From the NCBI GenBank assembly GCA_018340805.1, contig JACMZG010000008.1, forward strand, positions 55,118,155 through 55,182,154: a DNA stretch of 64,000 nt, in the 5' to 3' direction. Below, piece by piece: positions 24,156-40,710 of this stretch. This stretch comes from Microvelia longipes. Lineage: Eukaryota > Arthropoda > Insecta > Hemiptera > Veliidae. Made by a program: the position numbers and the translations under genes. Each line of letters begins with the position of its first letter. Positions within the stretch are counted from its first letter, which is position 1. The notes beneath the pieces were generated by a model. That model was given only the letters and a program-made list of their open reading frames with translations, ran no database searches and had not been told where the DNA came from.

Positions 24156-25616
24156 GTGTGTATTATATATGTATTATATTATATATATATATATATAATA
24201 TATAATATATATATATTATATATCATAGAAGGAATGTATACTAATCACCTAATCAGTGATATATATAAAAGGGACTTATAATATTTTAAGTCTTTTAAAA
24301 GTGAAAATTTTTTAAAGTTTTGGTGCAATATTTCATCATGTACTATTGATAAGATTTTGTGTAAGGAAAAACACCCCCCATCTTCTCCCTATTAAAAAGA
24401 GATAGAGGAGGAGTCCTCTATTGGAAGGGCCCTGAAAACATCTTGTGGCGCTCTGTAATGCCTCTACTAGTGTTGTCTGACAATAGTGCCTTCATTTCTC
24501 AACTTGGTCTCTAAGTGCATAAGTCTCTATTCAAGGGAATCAAATAGATAGCTGATGCTGGGCCAATGGGGCTGAGTTTTGCAACAAGGGGCTCAGTATC
24601 AATTGACACAGGTTAAAATATAAAAACAGTATTATTAAAGTGATGTAGAAATTTATACAGTAGGGGTGGGGGGCGGGACACAGTGGTTTAACTCCCCGAA
24701 ATAAGCGGCTTTAGATGGACCTTGCCCTGAGTTTCACCCTTTCTCCCTAGTGGCAGGTCAGTTCACCTTGTTCCCTATATATAAAATAATTAATTTCTTC
24801 AATTCTAAGGTTAAAATTATTTAAAAGGGTCTTTAACAATGTTAAAAAATTTTGTATTAAATTATTTTAAAGGTATAATTTTCATAAAATGTTATAAAAA
24901 ATATAAACACTGTGTTAATTTTAAGTAGACCTGATATCGTGATAACCATGATTTGTAGACAAACATCAAAAATGTTTGGTAAACAAACATCAAACCGGGA
25001 AATTATAAAATTTAATTTACGTCTTCGTTGTCTCATTATAAACAACTTTCGTAACACACGTTTATTACCTATTTTCAAAAAAATTATCTTATAAGCTACT
25101 AAAAAAGAAAAAAGTCAATAAATAAGATAAAAATTGTCTTGTTTATATTTTTTATAAACATAAATAGAAGTATCGATTTAAACTGATATCAATAGTGATA
25201 AAGAGAACAAGGTGAAAACTAGCGCTCGTCGGTAGTTGATGCACTAATTTCAGTTTTATCGAGCCACTAAAACCAGGAGTTAGACCACTGTGTCCCCCCG
25301 CCCCGACCCCAACTGTATGAATTTCTACATTACTTTAAGTATTATAAAGAGAAAATAAATGCACATAACATGGTTGACCACGGGGACAGATATAGAAAAT
25401 CTCCCAGCGGCAATATATCGCCACAGAGAGCATATATCCAAACTATCCTAAAGATCACTTAACTTACTATAACTTACCGTAACACAGCCTGCTGATCTTC
25501 AGTCTGCCGTTATAAATTTGAGTGATTTCAGAAATCACTTCTTTCACGCCTTTTTCAACAGAAGTGTCGAACAGAAATTGGCTTTCGTCGCCTTTTTTAA
25601 CATGCAGAATGACCAT
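15202..25616 (-). CDS. CFAP298: Cilia- and flagella-associated protein 298 (C21orf59/Kurly), last exon not found
   Basis: CFAP298 is a cytoplasmic/ciliary factor needed for dynein-arm assembly, motile cilia and planar polarity. Exons on the minus strand are 25478-25616, 21776-22011, 19852-20022, 18926-19045 and 15202-15297, with consistent GT/AG sites and phases, giving 254 codons. Family hallmarks are the start MVILHVKKGDESQF, MEELAEHG, LKLKDEWGE, DDIGRRNG, LRGAVMIVYPM, KKLSDYLGKN, and QGAPGREP with a final RRQEELK. Vertebrate proteins are about 290 aa, so roughly 36-40 C-terminal residues (the WAD/KWRP end) are missing. Exon 5 has a usable donor (AAG|GTAATT), but I could not find the partner exon down to about 11 kb. 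Reading past the donor stops within about 9 codons. The gene is tail-to-tail with the carrier. Confidence 0.92.
17383..18061. repeat. Foldback element, 679 bp, in CFAP298 intron 4
   Basis: Left-arm sequence taataaagacttaagtc, attgaaaataaattga and gagctttcgcccagggatc recurs inverted at the right end (gatccctgggcgaaagctc ... ctttatta). Arms are about 130 bp with mismatches. The interior lacks a reading frame. A non-autonomous DNA transposon is likely; no clean target duplication was seen. Other sequence in this 15.3-18.9 kb intron shows nothing recognisable beyond a short inverted pair around 16208-16335 (tccctccacaaa). Confidence 0.65.
20235..20990. repeat. Foldback element with ~330-bp arms in CFAP298 intron 2
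   Basis: Ends pair through gactgacaggtaggc and its inverse gcctacctgtcagcc, ccatagaaggaagaaaaaa and its inverse, and deeper blocks such as ttttggtggcgtttgaaagc and aagagcttaaactgttag. The arms meet around 20620. The start lies only about 210 bp beyond exon 3 of CFAP298, so a transcript would carry a long intronic hairpin. Confidence 0.7.
21020..21375 (-). repeat. Family A repeat, minus-orientation fragment
   Basis: Family A landmarks in reverse are ggtttcaggtgtttttaag, cttcctgagttgttttt, atcatagcccttg, and the terminal gaagtaccccgtacccga. It lies directly beside the foldback in CFAP298 intron 2, hence on the same pre-mRNA. Confidence 0.6.
22540..22567. repeat. (TTA)n microsatellite
   Basis: About nine tandem TTA units within CFAP298 intron 1. 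Confidence 0.8.
23228..23345. repeat. AT-dinucleotide microsatellite
   Basis: A nearly pure (AT)n run with interruptions, within CFAP298 intron 1. Confidence 0.9.
24026..24232. repeat. Long imperfect AT-dinucleotide microsatellite
   Basis: About 200 bp of (AT)n with ATAAT/ATTAT interruptions, preceded by a short (CA)n stretch (acacacaca). Confidence 0.9.
24636..25337. mobile_element. hAT-like non-autonomous element, 702 bp, 8-bp TSD
   Basis: Inverted termini are TAAAGTGATGTAGAAATT (left) and TAAAGTAATGTAGAAATT (right, inverted). The similarity extends inward through tacag, a G/C-rich tract and gacacagtgg, about 60 bp in all. Exact 8-bp duplications AGTATTAT flank it (24628-24635 and 25338-25345). 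TAAAG fits the hAT YARNG terminus. A related right end occurs at about 60395-60546. No transposase frame. The element sits about 140 bp from CFAP298 exon 1, in intron 1. Confidence 0.87.
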
Positions 25617-25762
25617 TTGGGAAATCTATAAATACCTCTAGAAGTTTAAAATGAGTAACCGAACGCGAATAGATTAAAATCTCCGCGAAAAAACAATATT
25701 TAATACTAAACTTGATCGAAAAATATTTTCGTTTGATTTTGAATTGATCAAATCACTTCGTG

Positions 25763-25776
25763 GTTGCCATGACAAC
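25763..25776. promoter_or_regulatory. X-box (RFX-factor site) upstream of CFAP298
   Basis: GTTGCCATGACAAC fits the X-box consensus RYYNYY-N(1-3)-RRNRAC exactly, with half-sites GTTGCC and GACAAC separated by two bases. It lies 147 bp upstream of the CFAP298 ATG. RFX/DAF-19 factors control ciliary genes through such promoter-proximal sites, so context and motif agree. Confidence 0.75.
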
Positions 25777-26220
25777 TGCCGCATTCCTGCGCAGAAGTTA
25801 GGAAAATCTCATTCTAAACAAAGATCTATTTATCTATGGCAAAACACAAGTGTTTAATAAAAAAATTAACAAACATGTTTCTTGTTTACAAAACTGATTA
25901 AAAGAAAAATATTTGTGATAAATAACAATACTTTTATGCAAGATAAATTTTTACGAAGATTATTATGCAAATATAAATTAATTTTTTTGTTGTGAAATAG
26001 CCCTCCCCCCAAGCAATATTGGTGAGAAAGGGGGTCTCTACTATTATTAATGTCGTCGTTAATATAGCTTTTAGTTAAATTTGATGGCCTAAAAGAGCTT
26101 GAGATTTACAATTTTTTCTAATCTGATAAAAGCTTATTAACTTTAGTCTTGATTTTTGTAGGGGAGAAGCCTTTGACCAAGTTAAATCCTTAGCTTGAGG
26201 TGAATTACAAAATAAGCCAG

Positions 26221-26254
26221 CAAAGAGACTAATACTATAGTATTAGTCTCTTTG
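26221..26254. mobile_element. Minimal palindromic MITE (two TIRs only), 8-bp TSD
   Basis: A perfect 34-bp palindrome is made of CAAAGAGACTAATACTA joined to its own inverse. It is flanked by exact duplications TAAGCCAG (26213-26220 and 26255-26262). The half-site is the terminal inverted repeat of family H (10943-11392, 59929-60382). It is thus an insertion composed only of terminal repeats, presumably an extreme internal deletion. Confidence 0.9.
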
Positions 26255-26269
26255 TAAGCCAGTCAATAA

Positions 26270-28165
26270 GAAAAGTTCTTGCAAAAGGCACGAAACCCCT
26301 GATAGGAAAGAATGATTTCATTAGCCCTTAGACCAAATCTAAGATAGCGGATTAAAAAAATTGTTTCCTTAGCAGGATTTTTACGCCTTTGATAAAGACT
26401 TCACTTTGCAATATGTCCCAGTCTTAGAAAATCAAAATAGACCTAGGACCCAGAGAACTTTACAGTGCCCAATTTCGGTAGGCTGTTCATATCAATGTCC
26501 ATCACTTCAGCTTTGTGCAGAAGAAGTGTTCTTTTAACTAAATTTCTCCAAACACATTAAGCACACCTTAAATACTAGAAAATTGATTTTTTCCTAACTA
26601 ACTAGCTGTGATACTATTTCACAATATGAAGTAGAGTGAAAAAATTAACAATGTCTGTACTCATGATCCATACCTGACAGTACTGCACTAATCCTATACA
26701 TGAATCACATTTCTCAATGCTGTCCATTTTTATAATTGGTGAAAAATAAAACTTTCTTGAAACAAGCATCATCTTGGTGAATCTAGTAGTTTTTGATGCC
26801 TAGCAACATATTTGAGTTAAAAATGGTAAAATTGTTTTGATAGACATTTTTCGTAGTTCTTAAATCAGCAATACTGAATTAAATGGTAATTTTTAAGTGT
26901 AAAATAAAGAAGTTAAAAATAAGCAATTTTTCAAAAAGTGACATTAATCTCTAGAAGTTGGTTAAGTCATGGACTTTATCAATAAAAATTAATGCTTCAT
27001 GGATCTCTCCATGACGTCTATTCAACTAGGACAATTAATTTTGACATTTTCAACAGCGTTCCCACCATGACTAATTGGCAGGAACTAATTAGTACCTAGA
27101 TATCTCCAACAATCCCTGTTAATAACTGGCAAACTACTATAGGTCTAGGAAGGACAGGACCTTTTAACTTAACAGGCCTAACCTATTTAACTATCTTAGA
27201 AAAGAAAACTTATGCTTATTTGATAAAATTTGGGAGACTTAGCCACCAGGTATGGCCCCTTAACAAAGTAGTTTTCAGTTATTGGTTTCACCCTCTCTTA
27301 CGAGTTCTGGCTGGCAAAGGGCATATAAGCAACCTATGCTCCCCTAGTAAGGTCTACACTGTTTCCCATATCATGATATACACAATATAAATTTTGTGAG
27401 AGACACCTAGGAAATGTAACAAACAAAATGCAATGCTATGTATGAACACTCTTTCATCATTCAACATTTGCCATTATTGATGGCTCGACATAATGTCACG
27501 TCCCGTCTATATCATCAGAGAGCCAACAGAGCCTGAAAAACAGTTGAAGTAGTGATACTTAATAATCAAATCATTTTCAAACAAGGCTATGGATAAGCCA
27601 AATAAAGTCACTTTTAATTTTAACTCTACAGAGATGCTAGACAGAAAAACCAAAGAACTGTAAATGTATTACACTAGCACTCACTCATGTCAATTTTCTG
27701 TAAGTGGATATTTAAAAAAATATGCAGAATTTAGCCACCAATTTCATAGTCAGTAAATACAATAAAATATATATTTAATTGGCTTTGTTATTAACAAATC
27801 ACAACAAATATTTGGGGCTCTAAACAAAAACTAGTAAGATTCCAGCAAATAGCATGAGACAAAAGAAAGTTAAAAAATTAAAAATTAAGCTGCTGTTGTG
27901 ATTGGTCAATGAACAGAACATTTGATACACTTCTATCTACAAAAGACGGAAATGACACCTTTAAAAAATAATGGCAAAAAAATAGTAGTCCCTAGGACAA
28001 CTGAAGAAAAAACCCATCTACAAAGCCCAATACTATCCATCTACATTTTATACTATTTACTTTCTATTTCAAGGTAAAAAAAATGATGAAAAAGGAATTT
28101 AAAAAAAACTCTGTTTAGTTGGAAAAAATTGTTTAACAAATAAAATTATTTATAATATAAAGTTA
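26270..28165. other. CFAP298-RPS27A intergenic stretch
   Basis: No gene is seen. A ~120-bp block at about 26990-27110 (caactaggacaattaatttt and following) resembles one at about 36550-36640, so it is a low-copy interspersed repeat of unknown class. Confidence 0.4.
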
Positions 28166-28169
28166 GAAT

Positions 28170-33068
<4,899 letters not shown>

Positions 33069-33737
33069 TCACCACAGTGAAGTCTGAAAAAAAATGAAAT
33101 TATGAATATTAAACAAACAAAAATAATTAAATTGGTTTTGAGCTCACATAGTTTACATATTTTAGAAATAAGTACCCAGATCTTCTACATAGTAAAGATT
33201 CATGGTAAATAAATATAGATAAATCAATAAGAACTCTTGTTCATTATTTATACAATCTTATCTATCACGTAGCCACCAAAAAAATTAATCAAAAACAAGA
33301 GGCTTCAGCACCTTGACTGCTATGCAGCATTGGTACTCCACAGCGAAATGATTGTTGTCCTACAGCAGTTTATTATATTATATACATAATTGTGTGACGG
33401 TTATAGAATTGTGATACTGCTACAATATTAGCAAATATGAATTTGTTTACATAAATTAAGTTGATCAAAAAGTTAAATTTACAACTGTTAAAGAAGTTAA
33501 ACTTCAATTGTGTGTTTAATTTTCATAATTTAAAAAAATTAAAATCAGTAAAATTAAGTGTTAAAACTTTTCACAAGGAAACAGGCCTTAACTAATACTT
33601 TTAAGGCGCTGAATCAAATGAATCTGGTTCAGAGTCTATTACTATTCCTAGTAATTATATTAATAAACAAAAGTAGCAGAAATCATGGTAAAAAACTTTT
33701 ACAATGGTGGAAATCTAAAATATGGCATGTAAACAAC

Positions 33738-34664
33738 TATAGTACGACACACGGCTAAAATCAATTGACAGCGCGCCAAAAATCTGTGAGGGAAAGAATT
33801 CTATTGGTTCAGACCGACCCCGCTCTTTCCCCCTCCACCTCATGCCAACCTCGGTATAAAAAATACCTTTTTCGTAAATAAAATCATAAAAAGGCAACAC
33901 TGGTTGTAAATATTTGTAACCTCGCGTCGCTTTTATTTCCCTCATTGTGCATATTGATCTGTTTGATTTCGTTTCGTTTAATTCCAATCTGTTCAATTCA
34001 TCTAATTATTGCGAAGTTGTAATATGATCTGAGTGCCTATATATGACGCATGGACATTGGCGTATTCTTCAAGCATTTCTTGCTATTTGAGTACAGCGCA
34101 GGTTCTGTGCTCGGTCAACCAAAAGACAGGATTTTTTTTTAAAATGCCATGTCTTTCAATAGATGACAGTCTTGACTTTTTTAAGTCTTGAATGCATATT
34201 GTGTCATATTATTTTTATAATATGAAACAATACGCATTCAATTATACAAACTTGACACAAAAAACAGTTTGTTTTGGAAAAAAGTAATTATAGCTGGTAA
34301 TTTATTTAAATCGTCAAACTTTTATCAAATAACTATTATGATCCATTGCATTACGTAATTAACAACTTTAACTCCACTTAATTCATACTTCCTGAACAAA
34401 TTTAAAGCAACACTTAGTTGGTAAATTTATAAGATACAACAATATTCCTTCTTAAAAAGTAAATAAATAATTTCTAAAAATAAAAAAATTCGATATCAAA
34501 TAAAAACAAATAATAAAATTCAAAACATAACCTGACTTTCAGTGTTGCCAGAGTAGGGAATTTTTTTGTTACATAAAAGAAGGTATTTTTTTATTAAAAA
34601 GAGGGTTGAAAGCATTGAGATTTTGGCGGGCTGTCGATTGATTTCAGCCGTGTGTCGTATTATA
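33738..34664. mobile_element. TIR element, 927 bp, upstream of RPS27A
   Basis: The termini TATAGTACGACACACGGCT and TATAATACGACACACGGCT (inverted) continue as aaatcaat-gacagc-cgcc for about 48 bp with few mismatches. Part of a related terminus occurs at about 23170-23205. There is no transposase frame. The immediate flanks show no convincing duplication, although the TATA ends could include a TA target. Confidence 0.65.
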
Positions 34665-34799
34665 ATGACAAGTAGGGTCCTGTGTATTTGTTTATGTTTT
34701 TAGAGCAATAAATAGATCCAAGTACTTAAACCTGGGTTCCAATTGTCAGTCCCGATCATTTTTTAGCGTTATATTAACACTTGATAAAGGCATAACTAC

Positions 34800-35160
34800 A
34801 AAATAATTCTGGTGTAGAGGCCAGCAAGCTGGAAAAATATCTCGGAATGTTTGGTTTCTAGCTCAGGAGTGACACTTCTATTTGTTTGTCAATTTTCGTG
34901 GAATTTTCAAAGAAGATGTGCCATACCATTTTAAAGATAAGCAAAAACTGAGCTCTGTATGACTCCTCATGTGCAGAAGTGATTCAGGAAAGGCAAACAT
35001 TGTTTTAAACAACCTATGGTAAAAAATTGCATTTTCTTTGAGAAACCCAGGAAAATAAACAAATAGAAGTGTTACTCTTCAAAAGATGAAGTATACACTC
35101 AAGAAAGCAATCATTCCATAGGAAATTCGCCTGGCTTGCAGGCATGTACCCCAGATTTTT
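34800..35160. repeat. Imperfect inverted-repeat element
   Basis: Blocks gacacttctatttgttt and aaacaaatagaagtgttac pair, as do gccagcaagctgg and cctggcttgc, and aatgtttgg and its partner near 35115. Arms are degenerate and there is no coding capacity. Sequence from 35160 to 35930 shows nothing recognisable. Confidence 0.4.
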
Positions 35161-35984
35161 TCTATTCGTGATTCAAAGAGATAGTTGTAAGGTTGGCAAT
35201 ACCAATGGCGGGAAAACGAAAGGGTGATCAATTTTTTTTTATCATAGGATTAGCATGGGAGCCGTTAAAAATTCTTCATTATTCCTTTATTGTTTGTTAA
35301 TTAGTAAAAATTAATGGAACGACCATCGGTCCTGAAAAAATGGCCAATATTTCATAGATAAATACTTCGATTATTCCAGGATTTTAAATATAGAATCAGG
35401 CTCTCATCACTACAGACTTGGATTTGTCCGATTTTACCCAGAAATAATAAAACCTAAACGGATGATTTAAACAAACATTTTACAAAAACGTGAATTTATT
35501 GAGTTATTTATTATTTTAGTGTGTAAATAAAATTGATGGATAAATTAAAACACCGTTACGGTGAAAATCGGCTTGTTATCAGTTAATTTAAATACCTGTA
35601 ACAACTAATTTTAACAATTTAATGCAATTAAAAGGTAATTTTGTGTGTTTGTGTAAACTACAACTATTTAAAAGTAACATTAATCAACAATAACTAAAAT
35701 AAAACACTATATTGTGATTTTCACCATCCTATCACTCAATTAAAATACTTGTGACAACCCATTAAAACCCTATTTTTCAACGAAATCGTGATTCTACTCA
35801 GTTCCTACGCCCTAAAATTAATTAAATTAAAGCACTTTGAAAAAAAAAAAAATTAAAGCAATAATCGTCACAAATAAAAAAAATCAAAAAACTCCCATAA
35901 GGACTTTAACAACAATCACCCTTCCGTTATCAATTGCTTATCAGCGACGGTGGCGCTGCTACGGACTTTGAATCGCGAATACAG

Positions 35985-36020
35985 TCGTTTTCAGTGTTTT
36001 GCAACAAACATGGTAATGAG
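35985..36020 (+). promoter_or_regulatory. Promoter-like site: initiator then ATG|GT
   Basis: A locally GC-richer, CpG-containing stretch (35940-36000) leads to ttttcagtg, a good arthropod initiator. About 15 bases later comes ATG directly followed by GTAATGAG, a donor-like sequence. Genes of the translation machinery often split right after the ATG. I found no downstream coding exon on this strand, so the call is tentative. Confidence 0.3.
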
Positions 36021-36152
36021 TAACAAACATGGTAGGATTGCCAACATCTTGTTAAAAACAAAAACATTCTTAGTTCTTAACTCAGCAACAGTGTATGGTT
36101 GAACTTCACTGAGTTATTATTATATAACAAAGTCAGTTTTAAACCAGAACAG

Positions 36153-36320
36153 TTATAAGCAGTGCCAGTGAGATGTGTCTCAATTACTTTTTAGCAGGCT
36201 TCTGGTGCCTTAGGATGTACAAGACTATAATACATGAACTAGTTACGTACATATTTTGGCATCAGAAGGTGGCTAGCTAAAATGTAATTTAGACTCATCT
36301 CACCTGCACTGCTTCATAAT
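36153..36320. repeat. Foldback MITE, 168 bp
   Basis: The arms ttataagcagtgccagtgag and ctcacctgcactgcttcataat pair, extending through gatgtgtctcaattac...tagc and its inverse. Arms are about 55 bp around a short loop. Confidence 0.55.
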
Positions 36321-36902
36321 AATCTCAATCGTGGAACACCTATCTTAATTATTCATAACAAAATTTTATTTGCAGAATAATGGTCAGTTTATATTACAAT
36401 TCCCCACTCTTTGGTGAAAAATAAAAGTAAACAATTTTAAAATGAACATTATCTTAGAAGATTGATATCGCTTTAGATTTTGTTAGTAAAATAATTAGTA
36501 ATGCCTAACTTCATTAGTAGATGGTAATGCATCATAACATTCATACATCTATTATGAAGCCCTCAACTAGGGCAATTAATTTTGGCATAGTTGGTAGCAG
36601 TGTATTCCTGCCACAAATTGGTGGGAACATATAAGAGTCAAAGATATCCCAAAATCTGCACAACAAAACTTTCCAGGAAAACAATATTTATGACCAATTG
36701 TTTTTTATTCCTACTAACATTATGCTTTTGACTTGAACTTGAGTTAAATTTTAAAGTAGGTGTCCTTGCTTTAATTGTACTGTTCATGATGTTAAGCATG
36801 AATATTGGCTTTATCTTCTTAAATTTGTGGAATACCAATTATAAAATTCACACACAAGGAGAAAATAAAAAAAAATCTATTTTACAAAAATTATATTTTA
36901 AA

Positions 36903-37682
36903 TTAAACAAGTAACACAGCATTAATACATCCATCATTTTCTGGGTTATTTGTAACCTGAGCATATTTAGCCCAAACGACTTTGCCACCTTGTGTAACAA
37001 GACCTAACTCACTAATATTCACTTCTATAACTGTACCCTTAGTAATAACGCCGAGAGATGTATACATAGCAGAACTAGGATTTTTCTTTACTCCAATAAT
37101 AGGAAGTTGGAACGTAGCTTTTAATTCAGGGTGGGTTACATGTGCTTTATCAAAACGGAGAGCCATAGGTCTAATAAATCGTTCAAATTTGGGTGGTTTC
37201 CTGGTGAAATTTTCTCCAACATAACATACTTTGGTTACCATTCTTTTCCAACCTTTTCTTCTAGATTTGCCAGTTTTTAAAACTCTGAAAACTTCAGCAT
37301 CACTTTGTGCCTTTACTTTAGGAATAGGAACATCCCATTTTCCTGCCTTTTCTTTCCTCTTCTGTTTTATCATATTTGATAAGACTTTAGCGCGAGACTG
37401 TACATCACGATCGAGCAGGTAAACAGGTAAAGCTCCCTCCTGTACATTTTCATGCTTTTGTTTAACTTGTTTTTCTTCATGTGCTTTAATTTTCTTCTTC
37501 ATTTGAATCTTTTCATTGCGTCTAGCTTTGTTAAACATCTTTGCCTTTAATCCTCTAAGTTTCCTGGCCATTTGAGCACGTTTGTGAGGCTCACGGGCCT
37601 CTCTTTTCCTCTTTCTTTCTTCATAATCAAGTCTCCTACCATATAACTTTCTATGCCGCTCAATATACTCGTTCTGCGGCAT
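36903..37682 (-). CDS. NSA2: Ribosome biogenesis protein NSA2 homolog
   Basis: NSA2 is a nucleolar factor of the pre-60S particle required for 27S pre-rRNA processing. The frame is one uninterrupted coding exon of 259 aa, the family length (about 260). The N-terminal half is highly basic ([20 protein letters not shown], then [20 protein letters not shown]), typical of NSA2. The C-terminal half holds the eS8-like part: the invariant [17 protein letters not shown] segment, then [34 protein letters not shown], and the end [28 protein letters not shown]. An acceptor (ttgtttcag) 11 bases before the ATG shows that the 5'UTR is spliced. Likely leader exons lie near 37952 and 40710-40785. I consider the identification secure. 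Confidence 0.97.
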   Translation of the reverse strand: MPQNEYIERHRKLYGRRLDYEERKRKREAREPHKRAQMARKLRGLKAKMFNKARRNEKIQMKKKIKAHEEKQVKQKHENVQEGALPVYLLDRDVQSRAKVLSNMIKQKRKEKAGKWDVPIPKVKAQSDAEVFRVLKTGKSRRKGWKRMVTKVCYVGENFTRKPPKFERFIRPMALRFDKAHVTHPELKATFQLPIIGVKKNPSSAMYTSLGVITKGTVIEVNISELGLVTQGGKVVWAKYAQVTNNPENDGCINAVLLV

Positions 37683-38847
37683 GGTGGTAAGTCTGAAACA
37701 AACAAAATTAAAAATGAAGATAGTATAAAAACATCAAATAAACATAGGTACTAATATCTGCAGCAAATTTTAAAGAAATAAAAATGTAGAAATTGTGTAG
37801 TACAATGATTTGCTGCAAACAGTAGAAACCACAACAGTTTTGATCAATAAAGAACTGTAACAAAATCAGGATTTAGATAAGAGTAATTTAAAATTCAAAA
37901 GAATATATTGAAAAAATTATACAATTCAACCAGTTTAAAGAAAAGAAAAAACTTACCTTATTAGTAATAACCCAGGAAAATAAATTCCTGCCAATAAAAA
38001 AATTAGAGAAATTGGTTTGGTAAGAAGCCAAATTTAGGAAGAGCAGACCTTTATTGATCAAAACTGCTCGTTAAAAATGACTTTAGCTGCAAATACAAAA
38101 ACATGAAGTAGGAAAATAGGGAACAGATAAGACATAACTCAATAAAAATATGCATTAGTTATTCAGGCCCGCTTAGAAGTATCATTATACTGCAATTTAT
38201 GACAGCAAAGAAAAAACCATACTAAATAAGCAAGGGTGGTAAAAAATCCACATAAAGCAAGTTTAAGCCAAAAAGTTATTGTTTAAACAAGGTTTGGGAT
38301 ATATTAAACAAAAAAGTCAAATAAAAAAATTGACTTTAATTAAGCAAGCTTACAGTTTGGCATTACTTGAAAAATATTTGAACATCAACAACAGAGTTTT
38401 TTTTTTTAAATTTTATCATTTTACTAAAGTAATAGGAATATAGTTGGGCACTTAATACATTTAACTCAAATAAAGATCCACTAGAGGGAGACTATGAGCT
38501 AAAAATATTTGGAAGAGATTATATAAACAGGAATTGAGTTGACTTCTTTTTATAAGGAATAGAATCTACACGAGAGTACATTCACATACTCATCTGAGAG
38601 TTTTTAACAAACTAGATTCTAAAAAATGGCTGTCGGTTTGGCATGAAAAGACAAATAATGGGTATGTAACACAGAGAAAATAATAAAATTGTAACAAAGA
38701 GACATTTAAATTTCTATAAAATATATGTTGACAGCATTTGTTAAAATAAAATGTTGAATGCAATTCTAACACAGGCATAAAAAAACTAGTGAAACAAAAT
38801 AACCTAAGTTGACATTTGCATAACCTTAAATATTGCACACTACGGTA

Positions 38848-39640
38848 ATGTAGACCAGGGGGATTAACTTAAATGAGGAAAAGTTTGGATTCGATCATCG
38901 CAAGCTACTAAAAATTAGCGCTGCGGCGGATCTGTGTGGACAACTCATAAACTAACCCCCAATAGCCTTCCAAAAATGACCGATTATATTTTTATATAGC
39001 TACATTTATTGTTATTATAAAATGATTATTTTCTTTATTTATTTTCACAAAAACGGTTTGCCGTGGTCATGCTCTGTATTACAAAAATTTAGAAATTAAA
39101 AGTAAAAGAAGTCATTTTAAAACTTCCACAGAATGCTACTGATGGCAGCATGTAAAGGAGCATGTATGTAAATTTAATTTAATTAATATATTAATTTAGT
39201 CAATTTTATCAGGTAATTAATCACATATGTGCAGCATCTTGCCCCGATGTAATTAAATTACAGACAGCATTAAATGCCAAAATCTATCTTCTAGTACAAG
39301 TAAACTTTAGGCACTATTTTATTATTACCTCATTGAATCAATTAAATTAATAAATTACTTAAATGAAAAACTTAAAAGTAATCTGAAGCGTTCTGTGTAA
39401 GTTTAAAGACGACGAAGGTCGTGCGAAGCAGTACGGCCAGTTAGATGTATGACTATACAAAGTATAAAAATTTATTTTCAAACTGACTGTGGGCAAAAAG
39501 TGGGAGATTAAGCCACGCCCACTCAATTGAAAGGTAGGTCCCCCGCCGCGCTAATGTCAACCGGAATCCAAATGTTCCCACCACTGAGTCGACAGTCTTA
39601 CTGTTTAAGTATCTAAAGTCTCTGATGTAGACCTAGGAGC
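38848..39640. other. GC-richer repeat-like block in the NSA2 leader intron
   Basis: Loosely inverted segments (tttggattcg...ttagcgctgcggcgg and ccgccgcgctaatg...aatccaaatg) suggest a very degenerate TIR element. The rest of 37.7-40.7 kb has no gene or clear repeat, apart from pyrimidine-rich ctcctttcaactccctcccc near 40055-40080. Confidence 0.3.
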
Positions 39641-40710
39641 TATATCAGCAAACATTTTTATAGCATATAATATAAATGTATATTTACTTGTTAATTCTAG
39701 TCCACTATACACAGGCAGATTTTAAGTGTAAGTGAGAGTTTACTAATGACTTCTTAAACAATTTGGTCATTTAAAGGGGGGAGATGGAATGAGAGAAGGA
39801 AGTATACTCACTCTCAAATACACAGAGACAAACAAAACACTACCGAGCAAGCTGTTGTACACAAGCACACCTCATTCATTGCTCATCACTCTGTCAAATG
39901 TTTGTGAAATATATACAAAAGTCCTCAAAATGAATAAATTTGAACAATTCTGACAGTAAAAATCATCTGTGAGCATAAATTCTAAAACTAATCAAAAGAT
40001 ATGGAGTCCCCATTAATTTACACATAATTCCTACAGAGCGAGTAATTTCCTCCTCTCCTTTCAACTCCCTCCCCCCTCCCTAAAAAAAGTGATTTTACTA
40101 GATATATATTTATAATAAACTATACATAATAATTAATTTGAAGCAAAAGAACTAGAATAACTATCCATGAACAGGGGACTAATCAGGGAGAACAAATTTG
40201 TATTCCAACAGGCAAGCACACCACAAGGCGACACACATAATTAAGCACATGGATCTAGCAACCTTCATACACAAATGAATTGATATAAATTTCAGTTAAC
40301 ACATTAATTTTGAAATAGATGAATATCTTAATGAAATATAGTCGTCTAAGACAATGTTTTTCTCATCGACTTCGATTATTTGTTATGAAATCAGGAAGAT
40401 CCGGTGGGGTTAAGAAGATAAATATTTCACACGAATAACACTAACAATATAAAATCTTAACATAAATAGGTAAATCTAATAAATTTGTGAAAAGAAACTT
40501 AAATAAATATTACAATTATATAAAAAAGACTGCGATATAAAAGTCACGGAAACAATAGAATCAGAACGCTCGAGGTGGCTCTTGTTTATCCGATATTTTG
40601 GACTAATACTGAATAAATATTAGACAATTTTTACACCAAACTGAACTGAACGATAATATTTACTTGATTTCTATATTATTAAAACAACTAAATAATAAAA
40701 TTTAAAATAC

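Noticed and set aside
36638..36838. 66-codon frame next to NSA2
   Set aside because: Lies in the probable NSA2 3' region, no family match, AT-rich.
36982..37422. Two + strand frames across NSA2
   Set aside because: Antisense shadows of the conserved NSA2 coding sequence.
38848..39633. 9-bp direct repeat ATGTAGACC flanking a 0.77-kb block, resembling a target duplication
   Set aside because: The enclosed ends share no inverted or other terminal structure; likely chance in this composition.
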